A DNA stretch of 64,000 nt from Gigaspora margarita (Eukaryota; Glomeromycota; Glomeromycetes; Diversisporales; Gigasporaceae): the NCBI GenBank assembly GCA_009809945.1, contig WTPW01002188.1, forward strand, positions 43,110-107,109, written 5' to 3'. The notes beneath the pieces are model-generated. The model was not told where the DNA came from. It saw only the letters and a list, made by a program, of their open reading frames with translations, and searched no databases. Within the stretch, counting starts at the first letter, position 1, and each line of letters begins with the position of its first letter. The position numbers and the translations under genes were made by a program. This document shows, piece after piece, positions 55,569 through 64,000 of the stretch.

Positions 55569-55753
55569 TTAGGTTGCAATATTGGTTAGCATGAGAAAAA
55601 GGTATATATATGCATATATATACGTATGTATATAAATCTGCGATTAGGAAATAATAGCATTGTTTATAATATTGTGACTAAAAAAACAAGTTTCCAGTAA
55701 CGCTTGTTATTTTTTCTGGTATACTATAAGTTATTAGAAACTTGTTTATTTAC
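55569..55753. other. Spacer, no gene
   Basis: A TATATATGCATATATATACG microsatellite at 55600-55640 and an inverted pair ACAAGTTTC / GAAACTTGT at 55685-55745. Confidence 0.4.
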
Positions 55754-55756
55754 TAA

Positions 55757-57109
55757 AAGAGCTTCCAGAAATCAGCTAATTTTTGTTTACTATGAGCCTA
55801 CCCCCACTCACTCACACCTGATACCCCAATTAGCCAATCAGATTTTACAATTATTAAAAAGTTAAATATAATATTTAATAGTAAATAACTTTTGAACTAC
55901 TGGACCAAATTTGATGATTTAACTACCAAAATGATCCTCTCAATAAGAGAATTCTAGCAAGCCCAAAATTGTTAAAATCTAATCACAGAATTCTAAAATC
56001 AGAATATATTTGTATTACTAAAATGTTTATAATTATTTAAACATTATAGAACTTTTATAGTAATACAAATCTATTCTGATTACAGGATTCTGTAATTAAA
56101 TTTTTAGAAAAGTGCAATAAATCATGTAATTAGGGTTTACATAGGTCATACTTCCTAGTGATAAAATTATTGACTAATCAAATTTTAATATTTAAAAAAA
56201 CTCAAAAACTTTTTTGATCTAAAAATAAACTACCACACAATCAACAACAGTCGCTATATAGTAAAGTCAACATTTTACTATATGAATTGATTATAGTTGC
56301 TTAAGTAAACTTTTTTAGTAGATCAAAATACACTTATTTTAAAATTTTTATTAGTATTAAAGAATTTTTTATTATTTGACTTTTGATTTTTATGTTTGAC
56401 GAAAAAATTAAAAATTTTTAAAAAATTATATTTAATGAATGTAAAAATTAAAAGTTAAATAATAAAAAGTTCTCCAATTTGGATAAAAATTTTAGAGCAT
56501 ATGTATTTTGATCACCCAAACAAGTTTACTTAAGCGATCATAATCGATTTATATAGTAAATTTTGGACTTTACTATGTAACAACTACTTGCGATCACTAA
56601 AAACCAATTTTACTTTAAAATAATTTAACAAAATTATATATAGTTTTTAAGCAACTTCACAAAAACTACTGATCTGATTAAGCTGAAATTTTAATATAAT
56701 ATAGATCAATCTTATATCTTTTTACATTAAAAATTTAGTTCATTCAGATAAATAGTTATTAAGAATTCAAATTCGAATATTATAATTTCATTATAATAAA
56801 ATACTATTAGTATTTATACTATATATATATATATAAGGACATGATAAAATGGGACCCCTCATTTCCCTAATAATTTTAGGCTTGCTAGAATCCTCTCATT
56901 AAGAGTATCATTTTGGTAGTTAAATTATCAAATTTGGTCTAGTAGATCAAAAGTTATTAATTATTAAATATTATTAATAAATCTATAATTTTGGTCAAAA
57001 ACAATTTTGTAATTTTGACCAGAATTATGAAATTTTGGCCGGAATTACACCTGATACTTCAGCTGACTCACCCATCTACACCAAAATTAGCTGATTTCTG
57101 GAAGCTCCC
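55757..57109. mobile_element. Harbinger-type element (GAGCTTCC family), copy 2
   Basis: TAA at 55754-55756 and 57110-57112. Ends AAGAGCTTCCAGAAATCAGC and, reversed, GGGAGCTTCCAGAAATCAGC. Colinear with 45461-46817, including the family M core at 56200-56610 and a shared internal ACTCACTCAC stretch. Confidence 0.85.
56200..56610. repeat. Family M palindromic core, copy 7 (inside Harbinger-type element)
   Basis: CTATATAGTAAAGTCAACAT, CTTAAGTAAACTTTTTTAG and AAGTTAAATAATAAAAAGTT with inverted forms. Same position as in the copy at 45461-46817. Confidence 0.65.
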
Positions 57110-57112
57110 TAA

Positions 57113-57409
57113 TGGAGTAGCGATATTAGATTGTATGATTACTGGTATATGCATAGATTTGAGAGGTAGCTTATTTTTGAAATAAAAAAAATTACTATTG
57201 TTTTTGGCTTGAAAACATGAGGTAGCTTATTTTCGAGTATTAGAGGTTTTTAGATTTTTTGCTCAAAACCAAAGGGTAGCTTATTTTCAGAGTAGCTTAT
57301 TTTCAGGAATCTATAGTATGTTTATTAAATATTATATGATCTATATTATGATCTTAAACTAAATACAGATTCTATTTTCATTTAAATTTGATTGGCTATT
57401 TATATTTCT
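57113..57409. repeat. Solo ends of family M (GTAGCTTATTTTC words)
   Basis: Four GGTAGCTTATTTT(C/T) words at 57165-57305, without the palindromic core. Confidence 0.45.
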
Positions 57410-57560
57410 TAAATTGTAATACAGACAAAATTGTTTGTATTAATTTTAAAATTTTATATTTTTTAACTAAAACTTTAAATATTAATTTTAGCTATATACT
57501 TTCTATGTAAAAAATATTGATATTATTAAATTATATTACTGATATTTAATACTAGAACTT
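57410..57560. repeat. Dispersed repeat with CAGACAAAATTGTTTG dyad
   Basis: AAATTGTAATACAGACAAAA then TTTTAGCTATATACTTT; related to 6146-6260. Confidence 0.45.
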
Positions 57561-57768
57561 TGACATCTCTTATATAGATTATAACTAGGTTTTGGCCAAT
57601 TTTGATCTAATTTTTAAGGTTGCTAGCCATAAGTAATTATTACAAACATCAGAAAATTTTTTAAACAGATATTGATTGATATATAATAGTTAATTGTTTT
57701 ATATCAATTAAAAAATAGCGATTTATATTAATTAACTAGTTAAAAAATTAATATATATCTATAATTGA

Positions 57769-57805
<37 letters not shown>

Positions 57806-57954
57806 AACCTGGTAGTCATACCGTATTTTATTTAAGGGAAATAAGGTACATATGCAAATGCTATCCTACTTCCGGTTTTAAAACCTTACAATTAAAATAT
57901 GGTTCGTCCAGTTACCGAAGGCACTTATCCGCGACTTGCCAGAGTAGATTTCAC

Positions 57955-58840
57955 CTCACTATTACCAAGGTTTCTATTAACCCCGAATAATAGATCACTG
58001 GTGTGGATCTACAGCCAGTCATGACCACCAACTTTCTTTTAAAACTTCTTCCACCTAGATCTTGGCAGAAATGTTCACTAACAATAACTGCATAATGAAG
58101 AAAAAAAAAAAAAAACATACTCATATATGAAAGGGTATAAAAAGGGGCGAAGAAAAAGGAAATATACAAAAGGGGGAAAACTAACTAAGCGACCGAAAAA
58201 GAAAAAGAAGACAAGATGAAAAAAGCAAAAAAGTCTATGGCCTGACATACATTTGATAGAAAAAAGTAAAAAGAAAATTACAAGCGCTAAAAAATTATAT
58301 AATATTGTACAAGGAAACGCCTCGTCTAAATATTATATGTGTATAAAAAAGAATATTCTGGAATTCATTATCTTTAGATCAGCCTACTCCTTTGCATTAC
58401 ATCTCATTACGTGTCTGTTCCTGTTTATCAACTTGCATGCCTTCTTCCCGATTAGGATAGGAACAACAATGCCGATCTTTTGGAGGGGGTATGGCGAATT
58501 TCCCACTTTTCGTCCAAAATTCCAGAAAAAAGACTCCAAGCGAGAATGTGATAGTAGATATATGGTTTTTCTGTTCTTGTAGCCAAAAAATCCTTAAAAA
58601 GAGTGGTAAAAAACTCATTTTTCAGTTCACCGCCTAGCTGACTATAATACTTTTGTCGACGAAAGAGAACTTCCACCAGAATTTTTTGTACCAAGGGCGC
58701 CCACTGCCAGTTAACTTGCACAACTGACGCTTCTGGCTTGCGTGCCGAATATATAAAGGAGTCCTCTGGAAAAAAAGATGAAAGAAGGTTGACCTTTATA
58801 AAAACTAGTGTTAATAGTTGCTTCGTCTTTTACTAAAAAA
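57955..58840 (-). CDS. Unrecognised spliced coding fragment (minus strand)
   Basis: Reading leftwards: a possible exon ending KDEATINTSFYK with donor GTCAAC near 58798. Then a strong polypyrimidine acceptor (TTTTTTTCCAG, about 58767) opens a frame EDSFIYSARKPEASVVQVNW that continues to 58452 (WAPLVQKILVEVLFRRQ, FFTTLFKDFLATRTEKPYIY). Phases of these two agree. Further on, another polypyrimidine acceptor (TTCTTCATTATGCAG, about 58090) precedes HFCQDLGGRSFKRKLVVMTG, ending at 57951-57953. AATAAA lies about 20 bp before a poly(A) run (57791-57806). Composition and codon use are less AT-rich than the surroundings. The spacing of W and F residues weakly recalls Myb/SANT-like DNA-binding domains of transposon origin; this is a guess. 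The middle junction is not resolved and the start is unknown. Confidence 0.4.
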
Positions 58841-58849
58841 TTTTTTGTT

Positions 58850-59590
58850 TTTCTTTTGTTTGGAAATTTGGACAAGTGATCGACAGGAAGAGTGAATTTA
58901 TTATAAATTTGTCTATAATTGATATATTATTTTCAATATAAATTGTTATTATCTATAAATCAATTATCCCTTAAACTATATTCCAGGCAAATTTGCCTAG
59001 AATTTTTAGAAATATTTAAATAAAATAAAAGTTTATTAAAAATATAGAATATACTTATTTATAGAATATTTTCTTTAAAATATATTTTATAAACTTTATT
59101 ATAAAAATTTTTTAAAATTATAATAAACTTTAAAGTAATAAAAGTTTAAAGTTTTTATTTTAAAATTTTTACTATAAAACTTTAGATTTTTTTAAATTTT
59201 ATATGTTCACATCTATAAAAAAAAAAAAAAAATTCACTTCTAATTCAAGTCCTAATTTTTATAAGTAAATCACAAAAGTTGCAATAATTAAAGTTGTAAT
59301 CCTTTTTATAAACTACAATATTGTATTAGAACAAAGAGCTAGAGCTAATATTTATAGAGTTTGTCAAGAATAAGTAAATAATTTTTTTGGCTAATAAATT
59401 TTTTAAAATTTGTCTATTTTTAGTTTATAAGCAACTTAAAATTAAATACTACTATAATATAATCTTTATTTTCAATATTATCAAAAAAAATCAACGATTT
59501 AGCCAATTTGTATCAAATTAATTTAACATGTAGATTAAAATAAGTTGTTTATAATAGTAAAGTTTTTGCAATATATATTGCTTTACATTC
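58850..59590. repeat. AT-rich region with dispersed repeat (58975-59330)
   Basis: Contains TTCCAGGCAAATTTGCCTAG and the uninterrupted counterpart of the repeat split by the Mutator-like element at 6289-7559. No gene. Confidence 0.5.
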
Positions 59591-60340
59591 GAAATCAACT
59601 CTCTCTGATGATCACTTGAGCCAAAACTGGAACAAAAATAATACCCGATTTTTTGCCACTTAACAGTATTAATTACTATACAAAACACCAAATTTAAGTA
59701 GACACAACCAAGGCTACAAAGCCAAAGCAGAGCATAAGTCTTTTAGTGCCTGCGAAATTTCTTACAAGGAAAATTTTTAGCTTCGAAAAAACAACACTTA
59801 AAGAATAGATTCGTAAAACAAGTTGGTTTACAATCTAACGAAACAACTACCAAGACAAAGTCTAAAACTGGAAGTTAGAACTAAATTTAGGATCTATTAA
59901 TTCTGACATACTTTATTGCAAAACGAAGAAACTACTTCGCCTATTAGTTAAGGAAAGTTTTTATCGCTGTTTTTAATACCAAAGTAGGGATTCACTATGA
60001 TTCTGTACTGCAGATCATACTGTGCATTAAAACAAAACAAACACGTATCAGCAATACTACTAAATCGGGAACTAGTAAACAAACTAAAGAGATATTTATC
60101 TAACAAAACAAACAAACAAAACAAGCATGTTCACACGTTAGTTAATCGAATAACTTTATAGTAAAGCTTTAACGACCAAATATAAAATTCCTGTTAGAAG
60201 TGAAAAACTTATTCAAGCAAGTTTTCCAAGCCTCATTACAGATCGATGCGGCACATGACCAGTTTGTGCTCAAAAAAGACAAGATTATTGCCCATGGCTA
60301 GGGGTCAATAACCCAAAAATCATCACAACTATAAGAGTAT
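59591..60340. other. Moderately GC sequence without a supported gene
   Basis: Composition resembles genic rather than repeat DNA, and A-rich on the plus strand. No open frame of useful length, no domain, and no convincing exon chain could be found on either strand. It may be an untranslated or decayed region. Confidence 0.35.
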
Positions 60341-60377
60341 CATTACAAAGATACGATTACTTTAATTATTAGCAAAA

Positions 60378-60560
60378 TAAATATACGAAATCTTTTGAAA
60401 GAAATTGCATTCCAAAATCTTTCGAAAGAATTGCGATTGACGCTAAATCTTTCGAAAGAATCGCAATCTTTCGAAAGATTTCGGCATGCATTTCTTTCGA
60501 AATATTTCGAAATAAATTTTGAAATATTTCGAAATATGTTGCGAAATATTGTGAAATAGA
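60378..60560. repeat. CTTTCGAAAG palindrome array
   Basis: Seven or more copies of TTTCGAAAG or TTTCGAAATATTTCGAAAT spaced by about 15-25 bp, with GAATTGCGATT words between. It lies about 330-520 bp beyond the stop codon of the minus-strand gene at 60895-62994, on its 3' side. The TTCGAA dyad also recurs in that gene's intron 3 (61895-62025). Confidence 0.65.
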
Positions 60561-60894
60561 AAAAAAAATGCAAACCTCTATCTAATTATCCTACTTTAGG
60601 GGCACAGAAGGTAATATTTCGCATATTATTGTGTAAATCTGCAATATTTTGCAATTTTTTGCAATATTTTTCACAATATTTATTCATATTCATGTAATAA
60701 AATAGAAATAAAAATAGCAAAATAATATTTCAATAATAAATACATATATAATTTATTAATAACTTTATTTTTTAAAAATATTTAAAAATTACAAATATAA
60801 AGCGAAATTATTGATAGTATTTTTATTAAAAAATATATAAAAAAAGCAGCATTATTTGTTAATAAAAAAAAACAATAAAAAAACAAACAAAATT
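60561..60894. other. 3' flank of the minus-strand gene
   Basis: AT-rich; GCAATATTTTGCAATTTTTT-type words at 60640-60680. No gene. Confidence 0.4.
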
Positions 60895-61464
60895 TTACAC
60901 TTCGCTGTTAGGTTCTTGTTCTTCTTGATTTTCTCTCGATTCTTCATCGTCTTTTTAAATATATTCAAAAATTTCTAAAATTTGAACATAATGCAAAAAT
61001 CGTAAATTTGTATGAAATTTTTAAATAGACTTACCTTTTCTTAGCTTTTTTCTTTTTTTTGCCTAAAAAAATATTTTTTCAAATAAAATTCAATTTAAAA
61101 AATTAAAAAAATTTTGTATTTTAAAATATATACATTTTTTTCAAATGGTTGCGGAGGTTGTTTGCGATTATTAAATGTATCCTATAAATTTTAAATGTTT
61201 AAACATTTAAAATAATTATAAGATTTCTATACAATATAAATATACTTGTTTGGATTCTTCAGATTCGTTAGGGTTTTCTGATTCTTCTGGGCGTTCTTTA
61301 GATTCTTTCAGATTTTCTGATTCCTCTGATCCTTCAGGTTCTTCGAATTCTTCTGATTTATTTCTTTCTTTAGAGCCAATGATTTCTTCAGAATTTAATG
61401 TTGAAAATGATTCATTACGTTCTAACTTTCGCTTTATTTCGAAGAATTGAACAAATTTTTAGTA

Positions 61465-61498
<34 letters not shown>

Positions 61499-62994
61499 GC
61501 TTACTAGATTTCTTTGCATATCATCTTTAACGATATCCTCAAAATTGTTCATTTTTCTTGTTTTGGACTAAGAAAAGATTGGCATACAGCCATTGCGTAT
61601 GCTGTCTTCATATCGGTTGCTTCTCCGGAGGGCCAAGTCCTATTTAAAATTTGAATTATGTAAATATCATCTTTACCAGAACTATTAGGAACTCTTGAAA
61701 AAAGCAGCTTTTGACAATTCTTTGTTTTTTCCGATTTCTTCCACTTCAAAATTTCTTTAGCTTTCGCCTTGCTGTTAATGGTGTCTAAAAGATCTGCAAA
61801 AACAAAAAACATAGATTCTTTAATTTTTGTTGTTAAGGTACTTCGCAACAACCTAACTTTTTCCAAAAGCTAAAAAATTTTTTAAAATTAGAAAATAATA
61901 ACGTATTTAATATTTTCGAATATATGCGAAAAATGCAAACATTTTTTGAATTTATTCGAAATATTTAAACATTTTTCATATTCGAAAAATATTTAAATAT
62001 TTTGAATAAATTCGAATATTTAAAAATAAAAAAAATAAATTTTTACAGGTTTATAAAGTTTCTTCACATAGTATGTTTTCTAATCTTTCTTCGACATCCG
62101 GTTAATAAATTCGAGGTGGTGCCTTTTCAGGTAGACTTTTGCTGCTTGCCTAAGTTCATCTTCAGTTGGGTATATAGAGTTGTTTAACAACTCTTTAGCA
62201 GTCCCTTTGATGCATTGCTAATTATAGCAAATTAAATATTTAAAAAAATGAATAAAGCGAAACTTTGCGAAAACTTGCAAAAATTTGCGAAAAAATTACC
62301 TCTTGGAAAGCTTTTTCATTTGTTGCATCAAAGTTTTCTACCAAACTTTCTTCAAGATCTTTCAACCAATTTTCAACGCAATCCACTTTTGAAGAAAGTT
62401 TTCGAATTTGGTGAATAATTTCACCCTGATTCTCTAAAATTTTAGAGATCGTCTTTTCTGAAACTTTATTTAAAATTAAATTATAATCAATAAAAATATT
62501 TAAAAAATAAAAAAATGATTAAAAAAAAAATTTTTAAATTAAATAAAGAATTTAAAATCAATGATCTCATAATAAGCCGGAAGATAAAGACTTTTATAAA
62601 AAATATAAGCCAGCAGACTTAGCAAGATAGTTATCTATCACATTCGTATGGCTAGAGCTTGCTAGAGGTTTTACTACTTATATTTATACCGCCTACAATC
62701 ATATATGGATTTTAAATTCAATTAATATATATGCTAGCAAATTGCCAGTTTGCTATTCACAGTATCAGCAACTATATATATATTAATTAAGAAATCTATA
62801 ATTAAAATATAAAATTAAAATAATTTTAAATTAATAAATTAACAACCGTCGAAAGTTTGCACAGGTTCTTTTGAACCTGCTGTCGCGCTTCCTTCAATTT
62901 GAGGTCCAGCCGCTCGTTCTTCTCTTGCTTTTTCTTTCGTAGTCTTGCTAGTCTTGCTACTTTTCTTCATACCAGAGAGTTTACCTGTGAACAT
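60895..62994 (-). CDS. Spliced gene of unknown function, 8 exons, possibly decaying
   Basis: Exons on the minus strand: 62994-62847, 62457-62300, 62217-62047, 61869-61505, 61431-61246, 61181-61134, 61062-61035, 60950-60895. Splice phases agree at every junction. The protein starts MFTGKLSGMKKSSKTSKTTK (basic), then a coiled-coil-like ILENQGEIIHQIRKLSSKVD. Exons 3 and 4 form a helical region (YPTEDELRQAAKVYLKRHH; LTTKIKESMFFVFADLLDTI; MKTAYAMAVCQSFLSP). Exon 5 is Glu/Ser-rich, the 28-nt exon 7 encodes AKKRKKLRK (likely nuclear localisation signal) and exon 8 is acidic. Two faults: a TAG in exon 3 after NRMSKKD, and a missing base in an A tract of exon 4 (after SPKQEK; MNNFEDIVKDDMQRNL is in the next frame). 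Either pseudogenisation or sequence error. The first donor (GTTGTT) is weak. Family not recognised; a nuclear role is inferred from the basic motif. Confidence 0.6.
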
Positions 62995-64000
62995 TTTTAT
63001 CCTTTCGAAAAGTTATAAAAAAAAAAAACTTAAAAAAAAAATTAGTTGTAACTTAAAAATAAAAAAACAAATATAAAGTTAGTTGTTTTATAAATAAGAA
63101 ATAATTTAAAATAGGTAACAAAGTTAAAATGTTTAAAAATAGCAAAATTATAATATAATATTTTAATAGCTTAAAGGTTTTGCGATTTGGCGAATGTTTT
63201 CGAGTAGTTTGAAAGTTGTAAAAAAAAAGAATCAATGTTGATTGATGATCTATGTTTACATTGTTTACTATATATGGTAAAATTTAATATCACCGCAGTT
63301 AATCATCACCGCTCATGGGTTCAGCCAATCGGATTGCAGGATCTTGTATAAACAAACCAAAGAAATAATACAAAAATCTTTTAATAACGAAATATTTTAC
63401 TATGATAACAAGTCTTCAGGAAATAAGTAAAAGTTCTCAGCATTAAATTTTACATATAAACAAATCTTTCTAACCCTAACCCTACCCAACCCTAACTTAA
63501 ATCTTTTATAATTATGCGGTGATACTCATAGTTTCATCTGATATCACGTGACCAATGACTTCGTCGCTAACACTATGCAAAGTAAAAAATTAATTACACT
63601 AAATTTTTAAAAATTTTTAATAAATTTTAATACTTTTGCATTATTTCGAAATTAATTAAAGTGATGAAAGTTGTCGATTTATGTAAAACAATATCTATTG
63701 TTTACTATTTATGGCAAATTTTAATAAAGATTTTGTTTTTCAAAATTGATTTGTTTTTCAAATCAGCAAGACTATAATTCATTTTTTGCAATATTCTAAA
63801 TTAATATAAAATTTAACGCAATGCATTTAATTAATTTTTTTGTATAATAAAAAAATTTCAAACTTCAATATGACGAATTAATTATATTTAGAAAAAGTTA
63901 ACATAACAAATTAATTACAGGCAGGAGTATATCTATTGGTATCTCACTAAATAATACATTACATGATCTTTTATACTATTTTATTATATATTAATAGTTA
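62995..64000. other. Upstream region of the minus-strand gene
   Basis: No coding sequence supported. Poly-A/T tracts flank the start codon. A direct repeat containing TTGTTTACTATATATGG (about 63258) and TTGTTTACTATTTATGG (about 63699) is visible. CTAACCCTAACCCTACCCAA (TTAGGG-like) is at 63471-63496. TCACGTGA at 63544-63551 is an E-box-type palindrome about 550 bp upstream of the ATG. Confidence 0.5.
63471..63496. repeat. Interstitial telomere-like repeat
   Basis: Three to four degenerate CCCTAA units. Sequence continues on both sides, so this is not a chromosome end. Similar short tracts are at 13688-13715 and 19315-19358. Confidence 0.6.

Noticed and set aside
60343-60573. 76-codon minus-strand protein
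   Set aside because: Its Phe-Glu-Arg and Asn-Ile-Ser periodicity comes from the CTTTCGAAAG array.
63471-63496. Chromosome end
   Set aside because: Only three to four degenerate CCCTAA units, with unique sequence on both sides.

Overview
The window is a repeat-dominated, very AT-rich stretch of a eukaryotic nuclear genome. Short GT-AG introns (about 64-390 nt), the types of retroelement present and a protein-primed-type DNA polymerase relic make a fungus most likely. Arbuscular mycorrhizal fungi (Glomeromycotina) fit best. That assignment is inference: there is no rRNA or other marker gene here.

Only two or three loci look like host genes. At the left, 2033-4664 (+) is an intact 11-exon gene for a 376-residue FYRN/FYRC-domain nuclear protein of the TBRG1 type. 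At the right, 60895-62994 (-) is an 8-exon gene of unknown function with a coiled coil, a basic nuclear-localisation-like micro-exon and an acidic tail; its splice phases all fit, but it carries one in-frame stop and one apparent 1-nt loss. Between them, 57955-58840 (-) holds a spliced-looking coding fragment that I do not recognise.

The middle 50 kb is nested transposable elements. In order: a Mutator-like element with a GC-rich minisatellite (6289-7559); a poly(A)-tailed retroposon (about 7700-8660); a decayed DNA polymerase B gene of the Polinton/virus-like class (9748-12894) behind three 67-bp tandem repeats; large palindromic foldback elements and hairpin satellites (13.6-21.7 kb); and an 11.2-kb Ty3-type LTR retrotransposon on the minus strand (23300-34507). 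The Ty3 element sits in the loop of a foldback element and itself carries four later insertions. The other arm of that foldback is split by a PIF/Harbinger-type element that contains a LINE RNase H fragment. From 37.7 to 57.3 kb there are more mariner-, Harbinger-, hAT- and Mutator-type non-autonomous elements, placed by target-site duplications (TA, TTA/TAA, 8 bp, 9 bp) that can be read directly. There is also a LINE relic with an endonuclease domain and a tRNA-like SINE head.

The coding relics share one kind of decay. Tryptophan and arginine codons have become TGA or TAG, and acidic catalytic residues have become Lys or Asn, in every case G:C to A:T. This includes RT YLDD to YLDN, exonuclease DxE to DxK and LINE endonuclease GDFN to GNFN. 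It points to cytosine deamination acting on repeats rather than to a changed genetic code.
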